Source of the DNA: Caballeronia jiangsuensis
Lineage (GTDB): Bacteria > Pseudomonadota > Gammaproteobacteria > Burkholderiales > Burkholderiaceae
Direction: 5' to 3'
Length of the DNA stretch: 64,000 nucleotides
NCBI GenBank assembly: GCA_000648925.1
Contig: JFHF01000016.1
Span: 89,329 to 153,328, forward strand
In this document: positions 1 to 7,727 of the stretch, in pieces
Layout of the letters: each line of letters starts with the position of its first letter
How positions within the stretch are numbered: the first letter of the stretch is position 1
Made by a program: the position numbers and the translations under genes
The notes under the pieces: generated by a model
Seen by the model: only the letters and a program-made list of their open reading frames with translations
Told to the model about the DNA's origin: nothing
The model's database searches: none

Positions 1-680
1 GGGAACGGGAAACCGCCACGTTGCGCGAGCAATTCATTGCGGTTCTGGGTCACGACTTGCGCAACCCGCTGTCGGCCGTCAGCGCAACGGCCGAGCTATT
101 GAGCCGTCGTGAGGCGGAACCCGACATCGCAGCGATCGGACATCGTTTGAAGCGCACGGCATCGAGAATGGCGCGGCTCATCGATGACGTGATGGACTTT
201 GCGCGCGGTCGCATGGGCTCCGGAATGGCGGTCGCACTGAACGACGAAAGCGAGCTTGGCGTGCATCTGCGAGCGGTCGTCGACGAACTCTGCATGGCGT
301 ATCCGTCGAGAGTGGTGGACTGCTCTATCTCGTTGAGCGGGCCGGCTCGATGCGACATCGCTCGTCTTCAGCAGCTCATGTCCAATCTGCTCGCGAACGC
401 GCTGACGCACGGTTCGCCGGACGCACCGGTCGTCGTGCGCGCCATCGCCGAAGCGAGGATGCTCGTACTCTCGGTATCCAATGCTGGCGAGCCGATTCCA
501 CCGCAGTTGCTGCCGAGGGTATTCGAACCTTACTGGCGGCCCAAAACCAGCGCACCGGGCGGAGGACTGGGTTTGGGTCTTTACATCTGCCAACAGATCG
601 TTCAAGCACATGGCGGGACGCTCGAAGTGTGCTCGTCCATCACAGACGGAACACGCTTCACCGCACGCATTCCTTTATAA
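1..680 (+). CDS. Sensor histidine kinase, C-terminal part (5' end outside window)
   Basis: Membrane or cytosolic sensor kinase; only the transmitter end is present. The reading frame is open to the left edge (codons readable from base 3), so the TTG at 21 is not the true start. A HisKA phospho-acceptor motif (GHDLRNP, His near base 51) is followed by an HATPase_c domain with an N-box (SNLLANALTHG), a G1-like segment (SNAGEPIPP) and the G2 glycine loop (GGGLGLGLYI). The sensory input and partner regulator lie outside the window, so the signal cannot be named. Family assignment is secure; role unknown. Confidence 0.9.
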   Translation, partial: ERETATLREQFIAVLGHDLRNPLSAVSATAELLSRREAEPDIAAIGHRLKRTASRMARLIDDVMDFARGRMGSGMAVALNDESELGVHLRAVVDELCMAYPSRVVDCSISLSGPARCDIARLQQLMSNLLANALTHGSPDAPVVVRAIAEARMLVLSVSNAGEPIPPQLLPRVFEPYWRPKTSAPGGGLGLGLYICQQIVQAHGGTLEVCSSITDGTRFTARIPL

Positions 681-711
681 GCGAGCGGTGGCGCGCGCAT
701 GCGCCCGCCGC

Positions 712-933
712 TCATTTCGACCGCGCGGCGCCCGGTTGAATCGATCTGGCGTTTTCCGCGACATCGAGATTCCACTCGCCGTGCTCGTACCAGTCTTCGC
801 CGAGCAGTTCGGCCGGATGCTGCGTGCGGCTCGAACCGTTACCACAACGCAGCGCGTCCGTCGCGCAATAGTGATCGCAGCCCCAGCAATTGCGCTCGGG
901 ATGTTGCGGGTTCAGTGGAAAGCGCTTCGACAT
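712..933 (-). CDS. DUF3079 small cysteine-rich protein
   Basis: A 73-residue protein starting MSKRFPLNPQHPERNCWGCD. The start was placed at the internal ATG (931-933) because the family begins with this MSK-FPL-P-HPER sequence; the upstream in-frame ATG at 990 would add 19 unlike residues and overlap the neighbouring stop. Three cysteines cluster in CWGCDHYC with a fourth in RCGNG, which suggests metal binding (inference). It lies 37 bp downstream of the nitronate monooxygenase on the same strand and may share its transcript. No biochemical function is known to me for the family. Confidence 0.8.
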   Translation of the reverse strand: MSKRFPLNPQHPERNCWGCDHYCATDALRCGNGSSRTQHPAELLGEDWYEHGEWNLDVAENARSIQPGAARSK

Positions 934-970
934 CGCGTGGATGCTCCTTCGATTGCAGCCCTTTCGGTAT

Positions 971-2146
971 TCAACATGCCGCCGGCGCAACCTTCGTCGC
1001 GCCCGTCAACAGCAGTTCGATCAGATCGCGCACGCTCCGGATCGCCGCGCCGAACGGCAGTTTCTCGCGTCCCCGGAAGAACAGGCCGTTGCCGACATCG
1101 CCGCGCAATGCCGCGGCAAGGCGCGTATCGATGCAGAAGTGACCGAACTTCTCGATGCCGTCGCGCAGCCCGCACGCGCTCAGGCATTCGAGCGCCGACG
1201 GACACGTCTGCCTGCGCGCGCCGATCTTCGTGCGGATTCGTTCCTCGTTGCGCAGATAGCGCATGAGCCACGGCGTCTTCACGGCGCGCGCGGGCAGGCC
1301 GGTCACGCTCACGAATTCGACGATATCGTCCGGCGTCGCCTCGACCAGCACGCGCTTGAACTCGGGATGCGCGTCGCCCTCTTCGGTGACGGCGAACGGC
1401 GTGCCGATCTGCACGCCGTTCGCGCCGGCCGCGAGCCACTTGCGCACCGCGTCATGACTGTTGATGCCGCCCGCGACGATCACCGGCACGTCCTCGCGCT
1501 TCAGCCCGAGCGATGCGAACGACGCGTCGAGTTCCCGCAGCACGCGCTCGAAACCGAAGCGCTCGTCATGCATGTCCGCGACGTCGCTGACGCCGAGATG
1601 CCCGCCGGCATGCGCCGGATGCTCGATCACGATGGCGTCGGGCAAACGGCCCTTCTTCATCCATTTCTTGAGAACGAGTGTCACGCCGCGGCTGTCGGAA
1701 AGAATCGGGACCAGCGCGATATCGCAGCCCTGCGTGAGGTCCGGCAAGTCGAGCGGAAGGCCCGCGCCCATGACGATCGCATCGGCGCCCTCCTCGCACG
1801 CGACGCGCACGTAGTCCGCATGCGCGCTCACGGCCTTCATCACGTTGACGGCGATCATGCCGCGCCCTTCCGACAACGCGCGCGCCGCCTTGATCTCGCG
1901 TGCGAGCGCGATCAGGTTCGCGCGTTCGAGCATCGGACGCGTCTGGTCTTCACGGCACATCGCGAGCAGGTCCTCGTGATGATGACGCAAGTCGATGCTC
2001 GCGATGGTGCCGAGCGCGCCTTCACGCGCCACGCTGCCCGCCAGCCGATGCGCGGAAATGCCGACGCCCATGCCGCCCTGCACGATCGGCAACAGATTGC
2101 GGCCGCGAATCGTGAGCGGCGCGAAAGGGTGAGCGTGAGAGGTCAT
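971..2146 (-). CDS. Nitronate monooxygenase (2-nitropropane dioxygenase family)
   Basis: A cytosolic FMN-dependent TIM-barrel enzyme that oxidises alkyl nitronates to carbonyl compounds and nitrite. The N-terminal FMN loop (IVQGGMGVGIS), the AGGIN segment and the phosphate-binding GANGVQIGT motif are all present. About 391 residues from the chosen ATG at 2146 (MTSHAHPFAPL), which matches where homologs begin; ATGs at 2173 and 2209 are also in frame, and none has a strong Shine-Dalgarno. A Cys-rich C-terminal segment (RRQTCPSALECLSACG) is present. It follows narL by about 75 bp on the same strand, so it may be read from the nar transcript and remove reactive nitro compounds linked to nitrate/nitrite metabolism (inference). 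Confidence 0.9.
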   Translation of the reverse strand: MTSHAHPFAPLTIRGRNLLPIVQGGMGVGISAHRLAGSVAREGALGTIASIDLRHHHEDLLAMCREDQTRPMLERANLIALAREIKAARALSEGRGMIAVNVMKAVSAHADYVRVACEEGADAIVMGAGLPLDLPDLTQGCDIALVPILSDSRGVTLVLKKWMKKGRLPDAIVIEHPAHAGGHLGVSDVADMHDERFGFERVLRELDASFASLGLKREDVPVIVAGGINSHDAVRKWLAAGANGVQIGTPFAVTEEGDAHPEFKRVLVEATPDDIVEFVSVTGLPARAVKTPWLMRYLRNEERIRTKIGARRQTCPSALECLSACGLRDGIEKFGHFCIDTRLAAALRGDVGNGLFFRGREKLPFGAAIRSVRDLIELLLTGATKVAPAAC

Positions 2147-2221
2147 GGGCAACTCGGTTCGGTAAGAATTCATGTTGTACGGCTCGATGTGATGCGCGCT
2201 TCGATGCATGTCGGTGAAGGT

Positions 2222-2890
2222 TCAGGCGGCTTCCGTCGCCGGCGCCGCATCCTGCCCGACCGCGTAGATCGCGACCTGCACGCGGCTCGTCAGATTCAGC
2301 TTGCGCAGGATGTTGCGCACGTGGATCTTCACCGTGCTCTCCGCGAGCATCAGCGAACGTGCAATTTCCTTGTTGCTCGCACCGCGCGCCAGTTCACGCA
2401 TGATGTCGCGCTCGCGTGTAGTCAGTGGATCGGCCGTGGCGACAGGCGGCGAAACCGGCGCGCTCTTCGGTGCGCGCATGCTGGCGACGAGTTTTGCCGT
2501 CATGTCGTCAGCGATGACCGGATGACCCGCCGCCGCCTTGCGGATCGCGCTGGCGAGCGTGTCGGTTTCGATGCTCTTGAGCAGATACCCGCACGCGCCA
2601 TCGCGCAATGCGAGCGCGAGTTCGTCGAGATCCTCCGAGACAGTCAGGATGACGACCGCGGTTTGCGGCACGTCCTGCACGAGCAGCTTCAGGGTTTCGA
2701 GCCCTGAGAGTCCGGGCATATGCAGATCGAGCAGAATCACGTCCGGCAGGAACTGCTTCGCGCGCTTCAGCCCTTCGAGCCCATCGGCTGCTTCGCCGAC
2801 GACTTCGAAATCGGATTGACGCTGCAAGATGGCGTGAACGCCTGAGCGAAACAGCGTGTGGTCGTCGATCAACAGAATGCGGATGGTCAT
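2222..2890 (-). CDS. narL: Nitrate/nitrite response regulator NarL
   Basis: A 222-residue LuxR/FixJ-type response regulator. The receiver domain has the acidic pocket at D9/D10, the phospho-acceptor D55 (ILLDLHMPG) and K105. A Pro/Ala/Ser linker near residues 138-152 leads to the helix-turn-helix (LTTRERDIMRELARGASNKEIA, then AESTVKIHVRNILRKL). It lies 45 bp downstream of narX on the same strand and is its obvious partner: phosphorylated NarL would control the nar operon in response to nitrate. Assignment as NarL rather than another NarL/FixJ protein rests on the narX and narGHJI context. Confidence 0.93.
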   Translation of the reverse strand: MTIRILLIDDHTLFRSGVHAILQRQSDFEVVGEAADGLEGLKRAKQFLPDVILLDLHMPGLSGLETLKLLVQDVPQTAVVILTVSEDLDELALALRDGACGYLLKSIETDTLASAIRKAAAGHPVIADDMTAKLVASMRAPKSAPVSPPVATADPLTTRERDIMRELARGASNKEIARSLMLAESTVKIHVRNILRKLNLTSRVQVAIYAVGQDAAPATEAA

Positions 2891-2935
2891 GACACAACTC
2901 GAAGCAGCTCTCGAAACCAGCGCGCGACACCCTGT

Positions 2936-4783
2936 TCAGGCAGTCTGACGCGCCGGAACCGGCAAGACGAGTTCGACGCGCGCGCCGTGTCCAGGCGCGC
3001 CAGTCAACCGAAGCGTGGCGCCGAGCCTTTGCGCACGCTCGCGCATGATGTGAAAGCCGACATGCGTCTCGCCCAGGACGGCCATCTCTTCTGGATCGTA
3101 GCCCTGACCATCGTCCTCGACAAGGAGGCTGAAGTCGCAAGCATTGACGATTGTCACGCTAACGTGTTGCGCCTCCGCGTGTTTGCGAATGTTGGAGAGT
3201 GCTTCCTGCAGAATGAAAAGCACCTGCAGTTGCTGATCCGGCGGCAAGGGCAAACCGCCTTCCTCGCGATAGTCGAGCGAGGGCACGATTCCCGTCTGCA
3301 CGCCGAAACGTTCGATCGATTCATCCACTGCGCGCCTGAGTTCACCGCTGCCGAGCTTCGTGCGGAAATTCATCAGAAGCTCGCGCACGTCGACGTAGCT
3401 TTCGGCGACACCGCCCGCGAGCAAGGGCACGATCTCGCGAATCTCGTCCATGCGTGCTTCGCGCGTTGCGGCGTCGAGCAGATGCACCTGCATCTTCAGA
3501 AAGTTGAGGCTCTGCGCGATGCTGTCGTGCAAGCCTTGCGCGACCAGATTGCGCTCCTCCGACACCGCGAGCTGCCGCGCGAGCGCCGCGATTCGCCTGC
3601 TCTTGAGCGCCGTGCCGAAGTGCGCGCCGAGCGTTTCGAGCAATTGAGCTTCCGACGCCGGGATGATCCGCTCGCCACGAAGATGCAGCGAGAACGCACC
3701 GAGCTTTTCGCCTTGCGACACGATGTTGAACGCCGCCACGCTCGCAAAGCCCGCGCGCCGGCAAGGCTGTTCGTCGCAGACGCAGCCATCAGCCGCGAGG
3801 CAGCGTTCATCCTCGAGCAGCGCATCGGGCAGCCCTTCCGAACCGATCAAGCGCACCTGACCGTCCTCGGTGACGAGGCGAACAGCCGCGCCGTCCGCGT
3901 CGAACTGACGCGTGAGGCGCGCGAGAAAGCCACGGCACAGCGCATCGACGTCATTCGACTGATTCAGGAAAGCCGCCATTTCATAGAGCGCCGTCAGTTC
4001 GCGGTTCTGCGCGGCGAGTTCGGCGGTCTTCGCGTCGACACGGCCCGCGAGATCGCGATAGAGCATCTGCAATTCCGCGGCCATACGGTTGAAGCCTGCG
4101 GCAAGATGCCCGAACTCGTCTTGCGTCTCGACGGGCAGACGCGCGTCGAACTCGCGTCCTTCGATGCGCGCGAGACCTTCCTGCAAGCGCTGCACAGGCA
4201 CGACGATCCATAGATAGAGCAGGTAAGCGATCGCCGCGGTGCCCAGGCACGCCATCGCTGCGAGCGCTCTCTGCGACGTGCGCAGCCACGAGGTCTTGCG
4301 CGCATTCTCCCGCTCGATCAGGCCGACGAGTTCGTCCGCGCCCGTGACAAAAGCACGCAATTCAAGCAGATAGCGCGATACCGCCTGCGGTTCCGCAGCC
4401 ATGCCTTTGCGCACATCGGGTTCGAGCTGCGTGCGCCACACATTCGCGACATGATCGAACTGGCGGCGCACGTCGGCATCGTCGGGAAGAAAGAGCGGGC
4501 GCTCCGGATCACCTTTGCGCAGACGATCGAACGTCGAGTTCATCTGCTCGATCTGAAACTGCAACATGGCCTGCGATGTCTCCGGCCGCTTCAGCAGCGC
4601 GATTGCCAAGGCGTTCGCGCGCATGCGCAGGCTGCCCGCGTCGTTGATCGCAGCGCCCGCGCCCTGCAGTTGCCAAGACAGCCAGAGCGTCCCGCCTATC
4701 ATCGCGAGGACGAGCACGAGCGACACCATCGACAGCGTGACGATGCGTGTGGTCAGACGGTCGCGAAATGACGGCAGGGACAT
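2936..4783 (-). CDS. narX: Nitrate/nitrite sensor histidine kinase NarX
   Basis: A 615-residue inner-membrane kinase. TM1 is about residues 14-36, followed by a P-box-like nitrate-binding segment (DAGSLRMRANAL, 48-59) typical of NarX/NarQ. The periplasmic helices end at TM2 (about 174-196), then HAMP, a signalling helix and a GAF-like central module carrying a cysteine cluster (C328, C334, C336, C341). The HisKA_3 H-box is QGLHDSIAQSLNFLK with H419, and the HATPase N-box is N531 (SNIRKHAEA). A GAGGAG ribosome site precedes the ATG at 4783. It begins 18 bp after narI and is followed by narL, so the sensors appear to be co-transcribed with the enzyme they control, unlike the divergent E. coli arrangement. 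Confidence 0.93.
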   Translation of the reverse strand: MSLPSFRDRLTTRIVTLSMVSLVLVLAMIGGTLWLSWQLQGAGAAINDAGSLRMRANALAIALLKRPETSQAMLQFQIEQMNSTFDRLRKGDPERPLFLPDDADVRRQFDHVANVWRTQLEPDVRKGMAAEPQAVSRYLLELRAFVTGADELVGLIERENARKTSWLRTSQRALAAMACLGTAAIAYLLYLWIVVPVQRLQEGLARIEGREFDARLPVETQDEFGHLAAGFNRMAAELQMLYRDLAGRVDAKTAELAAQNRELTALYEMAAFLNQSNDVDALCRGFLARLTRQFDADGAAVRLVTEDGQVRLIGSEGLPDALLEDERCLAADGCVCDEQPCRRAGFASVAAFNIVSQGEKLGAFSLHLRGERIIPASEAQLLETLGAHFGTALKSRRIAALARQLAVSEERNLVAQGLHDSIAQSLNFLKMQVHLLDAATREARMDEIREIVPLLAGGVAESYVDVRELLMNFRTKLGSGELRRAVDESIERFGVQTGIVPSLDYREEGGLPLPPDQQLQVLFILQEALSNIRKHAEAQHVSVTIVNACDFSLLVEDDGQGYDPEEMAVLGETHVGFHIMRERAQRLGATLRLTGAPGHGARVELVLPVPARQTA

Positions 4784-4801
4784 GCTCCTCCGTTGACGGA
4801 T

Positions 4802-5485
4802 TCAGCGGCTGCGGACCAGCTGCCACGCCCGTCCGAGATAGCCGAGCGAAGCGAAGCCGCTCCAGACGTGCACGAGCCGCGTGAAAGGAAAGATCACGAA
4901 GAGGCTCATGCCCATGAACAAATGTACGCGGAAGAGCAGCGGCGCATCTGCGACATAGCGCGCGGCATCGGCTCTGAACGTGACGATATGCTGTGCCCAG
5001 GTCATGAGGCGCACCATCATCGAGCCATCCATGTGGCCGGCGGACACACCGATCGTCGAAAGGCCGAGCAGCAGCGTGATGAGAATCCACAGCAGCAGCA
5101 CGCGGTCGCCGATCTTCGTCAGTGCCGAAAGGCGCGCGCTCGCGAGGCGGCGATGCAGCAGGATCAGCAGCCCGGCAAGACACATCGTGCCCATCACGCC
5201 GCCGGCGACCATCGCGAACACCTGCTTGACGCTGTGTTCGATGCCGAGCGCATCCCACACCGCGACCGGCGTGAGCAAGCCGACGAGGTGACCGAAGAAC
5301 AGCCCCAGAATGCCGATGTGAAACAGAATATTGCCGAGCCTGAGGTTGCCGAGTTCGACGAACTGTGTGCTGTCCGCCTTCCACGTGTATTGCTCGCGAT
5401 CGAAGCGCACGAGGCTGCCGAACAGGAAGATGCTGGCGGCGATATACGGATAGATGCCGAACACGAAGGCGTTGAACATGTTCAT
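4802..5485 (-). CDS. narI: Respiratory nitrate reductase gamma subunit (cytochrome b)
   Basis: A 227-residue membrane subunit that oxidises quinol and passes electrons through two b-type hemes to NarH. Five hydrophobic helices are visible (beginning FGIYPYIAASIFLFGSLVRF), with histidines in LFHIGILGLFFGHLVGLL and near the C-terminus suited to heme ligation. Length is as expected for the family. The start ATG overlaps the narJ stop by 4 bp (ATGA), indicating translational coupling. It is the last structural gene of narGHJI and is followed at once by narX. Confidence 0.95.
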   Translation of the reverse strand: MNMFNAFVFGIYPYIAASIFLFGSLVRFDREQYTWKADSTQFVELGNLRLGNILFHIGILGLFFGHLVGLLTPVAVWDALGIEHSVKQVFAMVAGGVMGTMCLAGLLILLHRRLASARLSALTKIGDRVLLLWILITLLLGLSTIGVSAGHMDGSMMVRLMTWAQHIVTFRADAARYVADAPLLFRVHLFMGMSLFVIFPFTRLVHVWSGFASLGYLGRAWQLVRSR

Positions 5486-6159
5486 CGTGTGTCCTTTGCG
5501 GTGGGTGCGCCCGCGCCGGCCATCGCTGCGCCGCGCGGATGAAAGCGAATGGTTTGCGTGTCTTGTCGCGTGTGCGGCGCGAGCAGCGGCTCGACGCCGT
5601 CCGGACCCGGCCCGAAGGTTTCGAGCATCTCGTCCATGTCGCGCACGGGCGGCTGCGCGAGGGGGCGCGGCTCGATAGTGGCAAGCTCGCGCAAGACGGC
5701 GAACACGGCCGCATAAGGGCTTCGATCGCGTGCGAGACGCTCCCCGACCGCATCGAGTACATGAATCGCGTCATCGAGCAATGACTGGGCGCGAGCCGGT
5801 TCGATCGCGCCGAGCACTTCGAGGAAGAGCGGCACGTAATCCGGCAATTCGTTCGATGCGACATCGAGGCCGAGACCGCGGTACTCGTCGAGCAGATCGA
5901 CCATCGCCTGACCGCGATCGCGGCTTTCGCCATGCACGTGCTCGAAGAGATGCAGCGAATGCGACGGATTGCGATCGAACGTAGCGACGTAATTCTGCTG
6001 CACTTCGATGAGCGGCAGCTTCAACAACGCGATGAGCGGCGCGAGCCGCGCCTGCGCTTGCGGCCAGTCGTGCAGCGCGGCTTCGATCTCCGGCAGCGCG
6101 TCCAGAAGCGCGGGCTCGGGATAGTCGAGCAGCGCGGAAAGAATGGGATAGAGCGACAT
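5482..6159 (-). CDS. narJ: Nitrate reductase molybdenum cofactor assembly chaperone NarJ
   Basis: A 225-residue cytosolic chaperone of the NarJ/TorD type that keeps apo-NarG competent for Mo-bisMGD insertion and membrane docking. The family pattern is visible: an all-helical protein with YPILSALLDYPEPAL at the start and the conserved YVPLFLEVLG segment in the middle. The start was set at ATG 6159 because it has a good AAGGA site 7 bases upstream; the frame also extends to a TTG at 6177 that touches the narH stop and lacks such a site. It ends in a 4-bp overlap with narI. The acidic, Pro-rich tail varies between homologs. Confidence 0.93.
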   Translation of the reverse strand: MSLYPILSALLDYPEPALLDALPEIEAALHDWPQAQARLAPLIALLKLPLIEVQQNYVATFDRNPSHSLHLFEHVHGESRDRGQAMVDLLDEYRGLGLDVASNELPDYVPLFLEVLGAIEPARAQSLLDDAIHVLDAVGERLARDRSPYAAVFAVLRELATIEPRPLAQPPVRDMDEMLETFGPGPDGVEPLLAPHTRQDTQTIRFHPRGAAMAGAGAPTAKDTR

Positions 6160-6173
6160 CGTGTGTTCCTTGA

Positions 6174-7727
6174 TCAACCGTCCGCCAGCGCCTTCCTGCG
6201 CGACTTCGGAAGCGCCGCGTAGCTCACTTCGCCATGCGTTCGCGATCCGAAAAGCGATCCGTCAGACGCGCCCGGCGAGCCGCAATTGCCGAATGAAAAG
6301 CCGCAACTGCCCTTTTCGTCGAAGCTGTCCTGCGCCATTTCCTTGTGCGATGAGGGCACCACGAAACGGTCCTCGTAGTTGGCGATCGCCATCAACTGGT
6401 ACATCTCTTCCACTTGCGATGCCGTGAGGCCTACGTCGCTCAGCACGGCGGCGTCGTTCACGTTGTTCACGTTCTGCGCCCGCTTGTAGACGCGCATCGC
6501 GAGCATGCGATCGAGCGCGGCGACGATCGGCGCTTCGTCGCCCGCGGTGAGCAGATTCGCCAGATAACGCATCGGAATGCGCAGGCTTTTCACATCGGGA
6601 ATCACGCCGTTCATGCCCATGTGGCCCGCGTCGGCCGCGGATTGAATCGGCGAAAGCGGGGGCACGTACCAGACCATCGGCAATGTGCGGTACTCGGGAT
6701 GCAGCGGGAAAGCGACCTTCCACTCGCACGCCATGCGGTAAACCGGCGAGCGCTTCGCCGCGTCGAGCCAGCTTTGCGCGATACCCTGGCGCGCCGCTTC
6801 GGCCTGGACTTGCGGATCGTGCGGATCGAGGAACAGGTCGAGCTGCGACTGATAGAGATCCGTCGTCTCCTGAACCGATGCCGCTTCGGCAATACGATCC
6901 GCGTCGTACAGCATCACGCCGAGATAGCGGATGCGTCCCACGCACGTTTCCGAGCACACGGTCGGCTCGCCCGCTTCGATGCGCGGATAGCAGAACACGC
7001 ACTTCTCCGCCTTGCCCGACTTCCAGTTGAAGTACATCTTCTTGTACGGGCAGCCGGATACACACATGCGCCAACCACGGCACTTGTCCTGATCCACGAG
7101 CACGATGCCGTCGTCCTCGCGCTTGTACACCGAGCCCGACGGACACGACGCCACGCACGCCGGATTCAGACAGTGCTCGCACAGACGCGGCAGATACATC
7201 ATGAAGGTATTCTCGAACGTCGAGTACATCTCCTTCTGCACATTTTCGAAGAGCGCATCGCGGCCGCGCGATTCGAATTCGCCGCCGAGATCGTCTTCCC
7301 AGTTCGGCCCCCAATGGATCTTGTCCATCTTCTTGCCGGTGATCGCGGACACGGGGCGCGCCGTGGGCGGCGTCTGGGAAAGCGGCGCGTTCTGCAGACG
7401 CTCGTAGTCGAAGGTGAACGGCTCGTAATAGTCGTCGATGGCGGGGAGATTCGGGTTCGCGAAAAGGTTCGCGAGCACTTTCAGCTTCGGACCCTGACGC
7501 AGTTCGATGCGGCCATCGCTCTTGCGGATCCAGCCGCCGTTCCATTTCTCCTGGCGCTCCCATTGCTTCGGATAGCCGATGCCCGGCTTCGTCTCGACGT
7601 TGTTGAACCACGCATACTCGACGCCATCGCGCGACGTCCACACGTTCTTGCATGTGACCGAGCACGTATGGCAGCCGATGCACTTGTCCAGATTCAGGAC
7701 CATCGCGACCTGCGCGCGGATCTTCAT
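6174..7727 (-). CDS. narH: Respiratory nitrate reductase beta subunit (Fe-S)
   Basis: A 517-residue cytoplasmic-face electron-transfer subunit. The N-terminal CIGCHTCSVTCKNVW motif and later cysteine groups (LCEHCLNPACVASCPSG; CRGWRMCVSGCPYKKMYFNW; CVFCYPRIEAGEPTVCSETC) give ligands for three [4Fe-4S] clusters and one [3Fe-4S] cluster. The Trp in CRGWRMC is the usual mark of the 3Fe cluster in this family. Length is normal. The ATG overlaps the narG stop (ATGA), and narJ starts 14 bp after its stop. It links NarI hemes to the NarG FS0 cluster. Confidence 0.97.
   Translation of the reverse strand: MKIRAQVAMVLNLDKCIGCHTCSVTCKNVWTSRDGVEYAWFNNVETKPGIGYPKQWERQEKWNGGWIRKSDGRIELRQGPKLKVLANLFANPNLPAIDDYYEPFTFDYERLQNAPLSQTPPTARPVSAITGKKMDKIHWGPNWEDDLGGEFESRGRDALFENVQKEMYSTFENTFMMYLPRLCEHCLNPACVASCPSGSVYKREDDGIVLVDQDKCRGWRMCVSGCPYKKMYFNWKSGKAEKCVFCYPRIEAGEPTVCSETCVGRIRYLGVMLYDADRIAEAASVQETTDLYQSQLDLFLDPHDPQVQAEAARQGIAQSWLDAAKRSPVYRMACEWKVAFPLHPEYRTLPMVWYVPPLSPIQSAADAGHMGMNGVIPDVKSLRIPMRYLANLLTAGDEAPIVAALDRMLAMRVYKRAQNVNNVNDAAVLSDVGLTASQVEEMYQLMAIANYEDRFVVPSSHKEMAQDSFDEKGSCGFSFGNCGSPGASDGSLFGSRTHGEVSYAALPKSRRKALADG

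Noticed and set aside
6160..6177. TTG start for narJ at 6177
   Set aside because: It touches the narH stop and lacks a ribosome site, whereas ATG 6159 has a well-placed AAGGA.
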